A stretch of DNA of 64,000 nt, taken from Flavobacterium sp. (GTDB lineage Bacteria; Bacteroidota; Bacteroidia; Flavobacteriales; Flavobacteriaceae). Positions 1 through 8,784 of the stretch are shown here, one piece after another; within the stretch, counting starts at the first letter, position 1; each line of letters opens with the position of its first letter. The stretch covers positions 62,001 through 126,000 of the forward strand of contig NZ_JANJUQ010000023.1 of NCBI RefSeq assembly GCF_024710485.1, in the 5' to 3' direction. The position numbers were made by a program, and so were the translations under genes. Below the pieces are notes generated by a model. That model was not told the origin of the DNA and searched no databases. It saw nothing but the letters and a program-made list of their open reading frames with translations.

Positions 1-1555
1 TACTTTGAAATGTGTAACGTTTTATTTTGAAGTTGATTATACGTTGTTTACCCAAAACGGTAGCGATGTTATTGCCACAACCAATTGGATGACCTCTGTT
101 TACAATAATGTACAAACGCTATTCACCAATGACGGCATTACCACAGCTTTGAAGTCTATTTTTGTTTGGACTTCCCTTGATCCATATAGTGATATGCCAT
201 CAGATGCAACTTCCGGAGATTATCTTTGGAGTTTCTCTCAAAACAGACCGGTGTTCAATGGGGATGTTGGTATGTTAGTGAGTATTGATCCCGGAGGATT
301 AGGCGGAGTAGCTTACTTAAATTCTATCTGCGGACAGTCCAATTATGCCTATTCTGATGTGAACTTGAATTTTGCTTCAGTACCAACTTTTTCCTGGACA
401 GTACAAGTTATTACTCACGAATTCGGACATTCATTAGGTTCGCCGCATACGCATGGTTGTGTTTGGAACGGTAACAATACCGCAATTGATGGTTGCGGAC
501 CACAAGCAGGTTATGTAGAAGGCAATTGTCCACAAGGACCTATTCCATCCGCTACGGAGAAAGGAACTATTATGAGTTATTGTCATCTGGTATCCGGAGT
601 AGGCATCAGTTTTGCCAACGGATTTGGACTACAACCGGCCGCATTAATCAGCAATACGGTGAATTCTAAAAGTTGCTTGAGTAGCGACTGTATTGCTACT
701 TGTATCAATACCGTTGTTGAAATTCAGATTACTAATATCACTCAAACATCGGCAGTTATTACTTGGAATGACTTGGATACCAGCAGAACAACTTGGCAAA
801 TTTCGGTTACCGGTTACGGATTGGCTTCTTCTTGGCAAACGGTATCGAGTAATTCTTATACGGTGAATAATTTGCTGCCAAACCGATACTATGAAGTTCG
901 ATTAAGACCAATTTGTACAGGTATTACACCAACCATAGAAAGAAAAGTTTTTGCTACCAACGGTGATTTTTGTGGTGGGATGGTATTTACGGATACCGGC
1001 GGTACAACAGGAAACCACAGCAATATGGAATCGTTCACCAGAACCATGATTCCTAATCAACCGAACCAAAAATTAATGGCTTCGTTTACAAGCTTTGAAT
1101 TGGAATTTGATTATGATTATTTGTACATCTATGACGGACCGGACACCACTTATCCTGAGTTTTTAGCCGGCGGTTACACCGGAACCAATTCGCCGGGGAA
1201 TATTGTCTCAACAGCAGCAGACGGATCTTTAACTTTCCGATTCTATTCGGATCAATACGTAACGGCTCCGGGTTGGATTGCTACGATTTCTTGTGTCCAA
1301 TCGTTAGGTGTGGCAGGAAATGATTTTATAGATTACAGTTATTATCCTAATCCTACCAATGGCAGCGTGTCTATCAAATCGAAAGATGCCATACAAGAAG
1401 TTGCGGTGTATAATGTTCAAGGGCAATTGTTGTTGCAACAAAAAGGCAATGAGTTGACTGCGGAAGTCGATTTGTCTATTTTCTCTAAAGGCACTTATTT
1501 TTTCAAGTTGAAGATTAACGATAGAGAAACCAATTTCAAGATTTTGAAGATGTAG
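1..1555 (+). CDS. Secreted metzincin metalloprotease with CUB and T9SS sorting domains (5' truncated)
   Basis: The reading frame is open to the left edge, so the N-terminus (signal peptide, any propeptide) lies outside the window; 516 residues are visible from a TTG at base 5. The zinc site HEFGHSLGSPH matches HExxHxxGxxH at about visible residues 138-148, followed by a Met-turn (TIMSYC) near 190, so this is a metzincin of the reprolysin-like group. A fibronectin-type III domain (about 230-320), a CUB-like domain (about 323-430) and a C-terminal type A T9SS sorting domain (YYPNPTNG..., last 70 residues, ending KILKM) follow. Family knowledge: such proteins are exported by Sec, then secreted by T9SS with removal of the C-terminal domain. 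Likely an extracellular protease; substrate unknown. Confidence 0.88.
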   Translation, partial: TLKCVTFYFEVDYTLFTQNGSDVIATTNWMTSVYNNVQTLFTNDGITTALKSIFVWTSLDPYSDMPSDATSGDYLWSFSQNRPVFNGDVGMLVSIDPGGLGGVAYLNSICGQSNYAYSDVNLNFASVPTFSWTVQVITHEFGHSLGSPHTHGCVWNGNNTAIDGCGPQAGYVEGNCPQGPIPSATEKGTIMSYCHLVSGVGISFANGFGLQPAALISNTVNSKSCLSSDCIATCINTVVEIQITNITQTSAVITWNDLDTSRTTWQISVTGYGLASSWQTVSSNSYTVNNLLPNRYYEVRLRPICTGITPTIERKVFATNGDFCGGMVFTDTGGTTGNHSNMESFTRTMIPNQPNQKLMASFTSFELEFDYDYLYIYDGPDTTYPEFLAGGYTGTNSPGNIVSTAADGSLTFRFYSDQYVTAPGWIATISCVQSLGVAGNDFIDYSYYPNPTNGSVSIKSKDAIQEVAVYNVQGQLLLQQKGNELTAEVDLSIFSKGTYFFKLKINDRETNFKILKM

Positions 1556-1588
1556 GTTGAGAGTTAACCCTATAAGGTCATTTAAAAA

Positions 1589-1620
1589 AGAAGGCGTTTC
1601 ATAATAGGAACGCCTTTTTA
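1589..1620. terminator. Intrinsic terminator, probably bidirectional
   Basis: The arms AAGGCGTT (1591-1598) and AACGCCTT (1609-1616) form a stem with A-rich and T-rich flanks. It lies between two convergent genes, the metalloprotease and mfd, and can serve both. Confidence 0.8.
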
Positions 1621-1642
1621 TTTGTTGTAGTAATGCAATGAA

Positions 1643-4600
1643 TTATTGAGCCATCAATTGCATAAACTCCAGTGCTCGGGATATGGATTTCACATTGTCA
1701 AATGTCAGCAACAATCGCAAACCGTTTTTGGTTTCTTTCTCTTTCATTTTACACAGGTTTCCGTGCTGTTGTACAAATCGCAATACCTTTGAAAATTGTT
1801 TCGAATTGTAATAATCCGATTGTTGGTCGGAGACAAAATAGCCAATCAACTTGCCTTGTTTCATCACAATTTTTTCAATACCCATATGCGTGGCAATCCA
1901 TTTGATGCGAATGCTGTTCAACAAAGCCTTAGCTTCTTTTGGTAATGGGCCAAATCGGTCGATGAGCTTAGTTTCAAAAACCTGCAGTTCTTCCTCGGTT
2001 TTAAGGTTGCCCAATTCGTTGTACAAGTTCAAGCGTTCGGTAATATTATTGATGTATTCATCCGGGAATAGCAACTCGAAATCGGTGTCGATTTGCAACT
2101 CTTTGACATATTCTTTGGTGTCGATATCACTCTCGGATTCGTACAATTCTTTGAATTCGTTTTCTTTTAATTCTTCAATGGCTTCGTTCATGATTTTCTG
2201 ATAGGTTTCGAAACCAATTTCATTGATAAAACCACTTTGTTCGCCACCCAATAAATCGCCGGCACCACGAATCTCTAAATCTTTCATCGCAATGTTAAAG
2301 CCGCTACCCAATTCGCTAAATTGCTCCAAGGCCTGAATCCTTTTTCTGGCATCTTCTGTCATCGCTGAGTATGGCGGACAAATAAAATAACAAAATGCTT
2401 TTTTATTGCTTCGCCCAACGCGACCACGCATCTGATGCAAATCGGATAACCCGAAGTTATTGGCGTTGTTGATGAAAATTGTATTGGCATTCGGTACATC
2501 CAATCCGCTTTCAATTATAGTGGTAGCTACTAAAACATCGAACTCGCCGTTCATAAAGCCCAGCATCAGTTCTTCTAATTTGCTGCCTTCCATTTGACCG
2601 TGACCAATGCCTACGCGCGCATCGGGAACGAGTCGCTGAATCATACCGGCAATTTCTTTGATATTTTCGATTCGGTTATTAATGAAAAAGACTTGACCGT
2701 TTCTTTGAATTTCATAAGAAATGGCGTCGCGAATCAGCTCTTCGTTAAAACCAACCACTTGCGATTCGATAGGATAACGATTTGGCGGTGGTGTAGTGAT
2801 TACCGATAAATCGCGCGCCGCCATCAACGAAAACTGTAAAGTTCTCGGGATAGGTGTAGCCGTTAAGGTTAAGGTGTCTACGTTGGCGGCTATGGTTTTG
2901 AGTTTGTCTTTTACGTTCACGCCAAACTTTTGCTCTTCATCAACAATGAGCAATCCCAAATCTTTGAATTTAACGTTTTTATTTACCAATTGGTGCGTTC
3001 CGATGATAATATCCAATTTACCCGAAGCCAAATCTTCCAAGGTTTGCGCTTTTTGTTTGGCGGTTCGGAAACGGTTGAGGTAACCAATTTTGACCGGCAT
3101 GTCTTTCAAACGCTCGCTAAAAGTGCGGTAATGTTGGTAGGCTAAAATGGTAGTTGGCACCAAAACGGCGACTTGCTTACTGTTGTCCACCGCTTTAAAA
3201 GCAGCACGAATGGCGACTTCCGTTTTCCCGAAACCTACGTCGCCACAAACCAAGCGGTCCATCGGACGGTCTTTTTCCATATCGGCTTTGACGTCTTGGG
3301 TGGCCGTAATTTGGTCGGGCGTATCTTCGTAAATAAAGGAACTTTCTAATTCTTTTTGCAGATAACTGTCGGGCGCAAAGGCAAATCCTTTTTCCAAGCG
3401 GCGTTTGGCGTACAACTGAATCAAGTTGAACGCAATGTGTTTGACTCTTGCCTTGGTTTTTTGCTTTAAGGCTTTCCAAGCGTTGGAGCCGAGTTTGTAA
3501 ATCTTGGGCGGCGTGCCGTCTTTCCCGTTGTATTTCGAAATTTTATGGAGCGAGTGGATGCTAACGTAAACAATATCGTTGTCGGCATACACGAGTTTGA
3601 TGGCTTCTTGAGTTTTGCCTTCGACCTGAATTTTTTGCAAACCGCCAAACTTCCCGATACCGTGATCGATATGCGTCACATAATCGCCTACGGACAACGA
3701 ATTCAGTTCTTTTAAGGTGATGGTTTGCTTTTTGGAATAGCCGTTTTTGATGCTGAACTTGTGGTAGCGTTCAAAAATTTGATGATCGGTATAGCAAGCC
3801 ACTTGGTTTTCTTCGTCGATGAATCCTTGGTATAACGAAGCCACTACGGTATGGTATTGCTTGCGGATGTCTTCGTGATTTTCTTCGTCTATTGATTCAA
3901 AAATATCGTGGAAACGGTTGGCCTGTGCTTCATTGGCACAGTACAAATAATTGGTATAACCGTGAAAATGGTTGTCGCTTAAATTGTTGAGCAACAAATC
4001 GAATTGTTTGTTGAACGACGGTTGCGGCTGGATGTGAAACTCGAACGTTTTGGTGGTTTTGAACAGTGGCTTGTTCGATAATTCGATTAGGGAAAAATCC
4101 AATGCTTTGCGCAAAAAACCTTCTTGGTTTAAAAACAACTGTTCCGGCGAAGCGTGTTTGACGTCTTTAGAAAGTTTCTCGAAAGTCTCGATGGCTTTCC
4201 CGAAAAGTTTGTCGAGTTGCGCCGTTAAGAACTCCGTGTTTTCGATGCATAACACGGTTTTATCGCTGATGTATTCCAGGAAACTTTCGCGATTTTCTTT
4301 GATGAATTTATTTTCTAAATTCGGAATGATGGTAATCTTGTTTTGCTTTTCTACCGAGAGTTGGCTTTCCACATCGAAGGTTCGGATGCTGTCGACTTCA
4401 TTCCCAAAAAACTCAATGCGATACGGATTGTCATTTGAAAACGAAAACACGTCTAAAATTCCGCCTCGTACTGAAAACTCGCCCGGTTCAGTGATAAAAT
4501 CCACGCGCTTGAATTCGTATTCAAACAATACTTCGTTGATGAAATCGATGGAAACATTATCGCCTACCGCTACTTTTAAAGTGTTTTTGTCGAGTTCTTT

Positions 4601-5005
4601 TCGCGTCACCACTTTTTCAAAAAGTGCTTCGGGATAGGTAACAATGACGGCCGGTTTTTTACGCGAATTGATGCGGTTAAGCACTTCGGAACGCAGTAAA
4701 ACATTCGCGTTGTCGGTTTCTTCAATTTGGTACGGTCGCCGATACGAACTTGGATAGAACAACACATCGTTGGCGCCAATCATTTGTTCTAAATCGTTCA
4801 AATAATATGCGGCTTCTTCCTTTTCGTTAAAGATGAGCAAATACGGCTTTTCACTGTTTTTGAAAAGCGCGTTAAACACAAAAGAAAAGGATGAACCTAA
4901 AAGGCCTTTGAGGTGTATTTTGGCTAAAGGTTGTTCTAAACTTTCCGCAATTTGCTTGACTTTCGGCGAATGCAGGTAACGGTTGTATAAAGCGTTTTGA
5001 CTCAA
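1643..5005 (-). CDS. mfd: Transcription-repair coupling factor Mfd
   Basis: SF2 DNA translocase that removes stalled RNA polymerase from lesions and recruits UvrA. The 1120-aa product is of normal family length. Visible parts: N-terminal UvrB-like region, CarD-like RNAP-interacting domain (SVGDYVTHIDHGIGKFGG), Walker A GDVGFGKTEV near residue 587, DEEQ box near 688, motif III TATPIPRTL, and the helicase C domain with RGRVGRS. The only plausible initiation codon is TTG at 5005, because the frame is closed by TAA two codons upstream; that TAA is the stop of the preceding lipoprotein gene, which is in the same frame. Translational coupling to that gene is therefore likely. Identity is secure; the exact start is inferred. 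Confidence 0.95.
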   Translation of the reverse strand: MSQNALYNRYLHSPKVKQIAESLEQPLAKIHLKGLLGSSFSFVFNALFKNSEKPYLLIFNEKEEAAYYLNDLEQMIGANDVLFYPSSYRRPYQIEETDNANVLLRSEVLNRINSRKKPAVIVTYPEALFEKVVTRKELDKNTLKVAVGDNVSIDFINEVLFEYEFKRVDFITEPGEFSVRGGILDVFSFSNDNPYRIEFFGNEVDSIRTFDVESQLSVEKQNKITIIPNLENKFIKENRESFLEYISDKTVLCIENTEFLTAQLDKLFGKAIETFEKLSKDVKHASPEQLFLNQEGFLRKALDFSLIELSNKPLFKTTKTFEFHIQPQPSFNKQFDLLLNNLSDNHFHGYTNYLYCANEAQANRFHDIFESIDEENHEDIRKQYHTVVASLYQGFIDEENQVACYTDHQIFERYHKFSIKNGYSKKQTITLKELNSLSVGDYVTHIDHGIGKFGGLQKIQVEGKTQEAIKLVYADNDIVYVSIHSLHKISKYNGKDGTPPKIYKLGSNAWKALKQKTKARVKHIAFNLIQLYAKRRLEKGFAFAPDSYLQKELESSFIYEDTPDQITATQDVKADMEKDRPMDRLVCGDVGFGKTEVAIRAAFKAVDNSKQVAVLVPTTILAYQHYRTFSERLKDMPVKIGYLNRFRTAKQKAQTLEDLASGKLDIIIGTHQLVNKNVKFKDLGLLIVDEEQKFGVNVKDKLKTIAANVDTLTLTATPIPRTLQFSLMAARDLSVITTPPPNRYPIESQVVGFNEELIRDAISYEIQRNGQVFFINNRIENIKEIAGMIQRLVPDARVGIGHGQMEGSKLEELMLGFMNGEFDVLVATTIIESGLDVPNANTIFINNANNFGLSDLHQMRGRVGRSNKKAFCYFICPPYSAMTEDARKRIQALEQFSELGSGFNIAMKDLEIRGAGDLLGGEQSGFINEIGFETYQKIMNEAIEELKENEFKELYESESDIDTKEYVKELQIDTDFELLFPDEYINNITERLNLYNELGNLKTEEELQVFETKLIDRFGPLPKEAKALLNSIRIKWIATHMGIEKIVMKQGKLIGYFVSDQQSDYYNSKQFSKVLRFVQQHGNLCKMKEKETKNGLRLLLTFDNVKSISRALEFMQLMAQ

Positions 5006-5008
5006 AAC

Positions 5009-5629
5009 TTAGGGTAAAGATTTTACTTTAGGTGAACTGGGAATGGCTCTGGTGGTGTCGAGCATTTGCAACATGTCGCTTTCGCCATCTTCCATTTTAA
5101 TCTGACTTTTACGGGTAATTTCTTCCAGTTGAAATTGCAAGGCATTCACTTCGGTGTTGATACTCGGAATCAATTCCACAATTTTTTTATCCGGAATTTG
5201 TTGCAGGTTGATGTACAAGTTAACCGCATTGATTTTGGTGGTAATGGCGGCAATTCGGCTTTTTATTTCCGGAGTATTGTAAGCCATCGGGATATTGTTG
5301 TTAAGCTCTAAAGCTCTTTTGGATAAGGCTTTGGCTTTTTGTTTGAAAGCGCCGATACTGCTTTTAGGCTTTTGCCCTAATTCGGTTAAAAACATACGCC
5401 ATTCCGCCCAATTGCTGGTTAACGAACCGGCTGTTTGGGTAACGGTTTGCGCATTAAAACGCCATCCCTGATTGATGTTGTTGAAAATGGCTTCTTGTTT
5501 TTTGGCTTCTTTTTCTTGTTCTAAGAGTCGGATTTTAGGATCTTCTTGACAAGACACAAGCGTCAGCGAACCGGCGAAGCAAACCAAAAGCAGAGAGCGC
5601 ATCACAAAACGCAACAAATTGATTTTCAT
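5009..5629 (-). CDS. Predicted lipoprotein of unknown function
   Basis: 206 aa with a long signal peptide and the lipobox LVSC near residue 27, so probably anchored in the outer or inner membrane facing the periplasm. The mature part is charged and helical (RLLEQEKEAKKQEAIFNNINQGW...) with no recognised catalytic motif. It stands directly upstream of mfd on the same strand, ending three bases before the mfd TTG, so the two are one transcript. Such pairing seems more positional than functional. A -7 element TACCTTTG lies at 5651-5658. I do not recognise the family. Confidence 0.75.
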   Translation of the reverse strand: MKINLLRFVMRSLLLVCFAGSLTLVSCQEDPKIRLLEQEKEAKKQEAIFNNINQGWRFNAQTVTQTAGSLTSNWAEWRMFLTELGQKPKSSIGAFKQKAKALSKRALELNNNIPMAYNTPEIKSRIAAITTKINAVNLYINLQQIPDKKIVELIPSINTEVNALQFQLEEITRKSQIKMEDGESDMLQMLDTTRAIPSSPKVKSLP

Positions 5630-5650
5630 TGACCTTACTTTTTTACATCA

Positions 5651-5658
5651 CAAAGGTA
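5651..5658 (-). promoter_or_regulatory. Putative -7 promoter element for lipoprotein-mfd
   Basis: TACCTTTG on the minus strand matches the Bacteroidota TAnnTTTG -7 element, 22 bases upstream of the start codon at 5629. No clear -33 element is visible. Confidence 0.5.
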
Positions 5659-5735
5659 CAAATGTAAAAGGAAACATGGTAAAGATGTAGTTAAAGCAAA
5701 GGTAATTTTTAAGACTTTTCCATTTACGAAAACGT

Positions 5736-5743
5736 TATCTTTG
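5736..5743 (+). promoter_or_regulatory. Putative -7 promoter element for tdh
   Basis: TATCTTTG fits TAnnTTTG. Transcription would begin near 5750, which places the upstream in-frame GTG (5757) almost at the RNA 5' end and supports the ATG at 5799 as the start of the next gene. Confidence 0.55.
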
Positions 5744-5798
5744 TTGCAATACTCTTGTGGTCTTTTCCGACGACGAGTTTTTGCTTAAAACACACAAC

Positions 5799-6737
5799 AT
5801 GAATACAAAAATTTTAATCATTGGTGCCTGTGGTCAGATTGGGACCGAACTTACCAAAAAACTCAGAAGCATTTACGGCGTTGATAATGTAGTGGCTTCC
5901 GACATCAGAAAGCTGAATATTGACATTGTTAACGAAGGCATTTTTGAAGTAGTTAATGCTTTAGATTACAATCAGATTGAGCATTTAATTGAGCAATACC
6001 AAATTACCGATGTGTATTTGATGGCCGCCTTACTTTCGGCTACGGCGGAAAAGAATCCGGCCTTTGCTTGGGATTTGAACATGAATTCGCTTTTCCACGT
6101 GTTGAATTTAGCCAAAGCGGGTAAAATCAAAAAGATATTCTGGCCTTCCAGTATAGCGGTTTTTGGGCCAACAACTCCTAGAATCAATACACCGCAATAC
6201 ACCATTATGGAACCAACTACTGTTTACGGCATCAGCAAGCAAACCGGTGAGCGTTGGTGTGAATATTACCATAATATTTACGGCGTTGACGTGCGCAGTA
6301 TTCGTTATCCGGGCTTGATCAGTTGGTCGACAGAACCCGGTGGCGGCACGACCGATTATGCCGTGGATATCTACCACAAAGCCTTGAAAGACGGTAAATA
6401 TGAATGTTTCCTTTCAGAGGACACAGCCTTGCCGATGATGTATATGGATGATGCCATACGCGCCACGGTAGAAATCATGCAAGCGCCGGCTGAAAGTATC
6501 AAAATTCGTTCGTCTTACAACTTGGCGGGTGTGAGTTTTACGCCGAAAGAGATAGCCGCTGAAATTAAAAACCATATTCCCGACTTTGCCATTTCATATA
6601 AACCCGATTTCCGTCAGAAGATTGCCGACAGTTGGCCGGCTTCTATAGACGACAGTTGTGCGCAACAGGACTGGCAATGGAAGCACCAATACAATTTGGC
6701 TTCGATGACGGTAGAAATGCTGGAAAACTTAAAATAG
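5799..6737 (+). CDS. tdh: L-threonine 3-dehydrogenase, SDR/epimerase type
   Basis: NAD-dependent oxidation of L-threonine to 2-amino-3-oxobutyrate. The 312-aa protein belongs to the extended short-chain dehydrogenase family: Rossmann glycine motif GACGQIG (residues 9-15), active-site segment WPSSIAVFGP, and YxxxK (Y143, K147; YGISK). The sequence YGISKQTGERWCEYY and the C-terminal IDDSCAQQDW region resemble the SDR-type threonine dehydrogenases known from Flavobacteria rather than the zinc-dependent type. A longer reading from GTG 5757 is possible but adds 14 residues before the Rossmann strand. Monocistronic: a terminator follows at once. It could be another NAD-dependent epimerase, but threonine dehydrogenase is the best match. 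Confidence 0.87.
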   Translation: MNTKILIIGACGQIGTELTKKLRSIYGVDNVVASDIRKLNIDIVNEGIFEVVNALDYNQIEHLIEQYQITDVYLMAALLSATAEKNPAFAWDLNMNSLFHVLNLAKAGKIKKIFWPSSIAVFGPTTPRINTPQYTIMEPTTVYGISKQTGERWCEYYHNIYGVDVRSIRYPGLISWSTEPGGGTTDYAVDIYHKALKDGKYECFLSEDTALPMMYMDDAIRATVEIMQAPAESIKIRSSYNLAGVSFTPKEIAAEIKNHIPDFAISYKPDFRQKIADSWPASIDDSCAQQDWQWKHQYNLASMTVEMLENLK

Positions 6738-6738
6738 A

Positions 6739-6766
6739 AAAACGCTACTCTTTAGGGTAGCGTTTT
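6739..6766 (+). terminator. Intrinsic terminator after tdh
   Basis: AACGCTAC (6741-6748) pairs with GTAGCGTT (6757-6764), then a T run. It starts four bases after the tdh stop and may also end the converging globin-like lipoprotein gene. Confidence 0.85.
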
Positions 6767-6794
6767 TCGTTGCATGGAGTGGTATTTGAGGGTT

Positions 6795-7376
6795 TTACTG
6801 AACAATAGGATCGCGTAACGATTCTAATACCGCTACGATATCTGAGTACAATTCGGTATTAGCCGCTACACCGTTTTGCTGGGCTGCCGCGCCAACATAA
6901 CCTACGAATTTAGTATAGTCGGCATTAGTTGACGTTGTGCCCATTCTTGGGTTTAACGCCGGATTGTGTGCCGTTACCATATCCAAACCGGTATAGGTAT
7001 TTACCGGATTTGTTCCGCCGGTATTGAACGAGAAGAAATCGGTTAAGTTGTCTACCAAAATGGCCAAGTTAGTGGTGTTTCCTGCACCTACTTCGCCTAA
7101 AATCGGGGCAAAATGGGCACCCAAATTCCCTGAAGCATTGGCTTGCACATCGGCTACAATTAAACCTACCGTAGTATTCACTACTTTGCGGTAACTTAAG
7201 CGGCCTTGTTCAATCATTTGTCCCGGATTATCGGGATCGGCCACCATAGTGGTACCGCCTAGTCGTTCGTAAATGGATGCCTCGGGAGCAGGTGAATCAT
7301 CATCACTGCTGCATCCTGTAAAAGAAATGGCTCCGAGCGCTAAGGCCAATAAGGCCCAATTTGAAAACTTTTTCAT
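6795..7376 (-). CDS. Lipid-anchored truncated-haemoglobin-like protein
   Basis: 193 aa. Signal peptide and lipobox FTGC put the protein on a membrane outside the cytoplasm. The mature N-terminus SIYERLGG matches the start of group I truncated haemoglobins (SxYEKLGG). The C-terminal half aligns by eye with the same family: DFFSFNTGG...GLDMVTAHNPALN, in which H137 occupies the proximal-histidine position (family: ...MRAAHxxL), then ADYTKFVGYV, NGVAANTELYSDIVAVLESLRDPIV. A 30-40 residue region in the middle is longer than usual. Inference: an extracytoplasmic haem protein, possibly for NO or O2. It lies 18 bases downstream of a membrane protein gene on the same strand, probably an operon. Haem binding is unproven. 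Confidence 0.7.
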   Translation of the reverse strand: MKKFSNWALLALALGAISFTGCSSDDDSPAPEASIYERLGGTTMVADPDNPGQMIEQGRLSYRKVVNTTVGLIVADVQANASGNLGAHFAPILGEVGAGNTTNLAILVDNLTDFFSFNTGGTNPVNTYTGLDMVTAHNPALNPRMGTTSTNADYTKFVGYVGAAAQQNGVAANTELYSDIVAVLESLRDPIVQ

Positions 7377-7394
7377 AACATTATATTTAGAGGA

Positions 7395-7823
7395 TTAATT
7401 AAAGATTCCTTGAATGAATTTGCTGAATTTATATTTGTAACTGTCTTTTTTCATGACAGGACAAACTTGCTTTTGGGCCAAGTTGGCAGGCAGCAAAAAG
7501 CGTTCGGCTTTATAGTTGCCTTTAGTCATAAGCTCGTCGTAGATTTTTTTTGAATCGGCGATGTTGTTATCGTGGAAATACACCACTACGTTTCGCTTCA
7601 CGATGATCTCGCTTTTCACACCCTTGATTTCGTGTAGCTTCTTTTGAATATCGATACTACTAATTGAATCAAAGGGCTTGTCAAAGTCGATGCGACTAAT
7701 TTGAATATTGGCATTTTCCACCGGTTTCATACTGGCAATGTGGTACACTAAAATACCGAAGAGCAGCACGGCGATTCCTAACACGCTCAGCATTATTTTT
7801 TTTACGGTTCGGTTGATTCTCAT
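7395..7823 (-). CDS. Membrane-anchored protein with an HMA-like fold, unknown function
   Basis: 142 aa. One N-terminal membrane segment (about residues 9-30, KKIMLSVLGIAVLLFGILVYHI), then a periplasmic part. Residues around 60-110 (IQKKLHEIKGVKSEIIVKRNVVVYFHDNNIADSKKIYDELM) have the beta-alpha-beta rhythm of heavy-metal-associated domains but without the CxxC pair; a single cysteine sits in VCPVMKKD near the C-terminus. First gene of a two-gene unit with the globin-like lipoprotein. The HMA assignment is inference from pattern only. Confidence 0.6.
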   Translation of the reverse strand: MRINRTVKKIMLSVLGIAVLLFGILVYHIASMKPVENANIQISRIDFDKPFDSISSIDIQKKLHEIKGVKSEIIVKRNVVVYFHDNNIADSKKIYDELMTKGNYKAERFLLPANLAQKQVCPVMKKDSYKYKFSKFIQGIFN

Positions 7824-7894
7824 GTCGATTTGTTTTTGCGGTTTCTTGCATTTACGAGAACCAATAGGATTTGGTTTTTAAATGGCTGAAAAAT

Positions 7895-7930
7895 CGAAAA
7901 GCGCTATCTGAATTCAGACAGCGCTTTTCT
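7895..7930 (-). terminator. Strong hairpin, probable terminator
   Basis: AAAAGCGCT (7897-7905) pairs with AGCGCTTTT (7920-7928), extended by the internal palindrome TCTGAATTCAGA. It is downstream of the minus-strand small ORF at 7990-8097 and the NTF2-like gene, and has T-rich flanks on both strands. Confidence 0.65.
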
Positions 7931-7989
7931 TTAAACAAAAACAAAACTAACCTAATGCTATGAGACTGTAATGTAAGATTTGGATAGTG

Positions 7990-8097
7990 TTAAACGGGAG
8001 CAAAAAGGGCTAAGTAATAAGCTGACAGTACTAGTAATACCAATATTAAAATTGTGATGGCTACAAATAGTACTGTTATTTTTTTATGTTTATCCAT
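7990..8097 (-). CDS. Small single-span membrane peptide (35 aa)
   Basis: An ATG-to-TAA frame of 36 codons encodes MDKHKKITVLF..., a charged N-terminus, one hydrophobic helix of about 24 residues (ITVLFVAITILILVLLVLSA) and a short tail YYLALFAPV. It fills an otherwise empty 345-base interval between the HMA-like gene and the NTF2-like gene, is on the same strand as both, and is followed by a hairpin terminator. Composition and layout are those of real bacterial small membrane proteins, but no family is recognised and no good ribosome binding site is visible. Confidence 0.45.
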   Translation of the reverse strand: MDKHKKITVLFVAITILILVLLVLSAYYLALFAPV

Positions 8098-8168
8098 AGG
8101 TATAAGGTTTTGTTTCTTGTTCTCAATTACGAGAAAAGAACTGCTATGGATTTCGGCAAAGACAGAAT

Positions 8169-8690
8169 TTATATTTTCTTTTCTTTTAAGGTAATGATAA
8201 GTTCGTCTTCAATTGGAGATTTGATTTCGACTACTTTGTCAACATTGTCATTCGGTACGGTCATAGAAAGCACATAGTGTTTGATTTTCCATTGGCCGTT
8301 ACGAAAAACCAAAACGCCCGAACCGCGACAAATTTTCATCTGTGTATCTAATAACTCGTCAAACCAAACGGTTTTTTGGTCTTCACTAACGTAAATATTG
8401 CGGTCTAAAGCTTTAAAATGCCAAGCTTTACCACGGTCGAAATACGGTTTGGCGAAAGCCTGAAAAGCGGTTTTGTTCCAATTTTCCGTGGCATCGGTTC
8501 CGATAAAAATACCATCATCGGCGATTGCCTCAAAATAGTTTTGAAAGTTCGCTTCGGCGGCGGCTTTGTGCCAATTGTCTAATATGACTTCGATTTTTTT
8601 CTTGACATTAGCAGGTGTTTCGGTTTTTGAAGTTTGCCCGAAGGTAACAAGACTAACGAATATCATAAGTCCTAAACAGTATCTTTTCAT
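8169..8690 (-). CDS. Secreted NTF2/SnoaL-like protein
   Basis: 173 aa from ATG 8690; a further eight residues upstream (to 8714) would spoil the signal peptide MKRYCLGLMIFVSLVTFGQ, so the internal ATG is preferred. The mature part (VKKKIEVILDNWHKAAAEANFQNYFEAIADDGIFIGTD...W, ending in NGQWKIKHYVLSM) is a typical NTF2-like/SnoaL_3 cone fold of about 130 residues, a family of small-ligand binding or catalytic proteins of very varied role. No catalytic residues can be assigned. Periplasmic by its signal peptide. Confidence 0.75.
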   Translation of the reverse strand: MKRYCLGLMIFVSLVTFGQTSKTETPANVKKKIEVILDNWHKAAAEANFQNYFEAIADDGIFIGTDATENWNKTAFQAFAKPYFDRGKAWHFKALDRNIYVSEDQKTVWFDELLDTQMKICRGSGVLVFRNGQWKIKHYVLSMTVPNDNVDKVVEIKSPIEDELIITLKEKKI

Positions 8691-8784
8691 GGTTTTACAA
8701 TTTGGATTCGACAAGTAAATATAAGTGTTCCATTAGTTACTAGCGATTAGTTTTTGTATTTTTATAAAAATAATTCTGCCCCGT

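Noticed and set aside
4050..4637. Long plus-strand frame (195 codons) inside mfd
   Set aside because: Antisense shadow of a secure housekeeping gene; Ser/Leu/Lys-rich without signal or domain.
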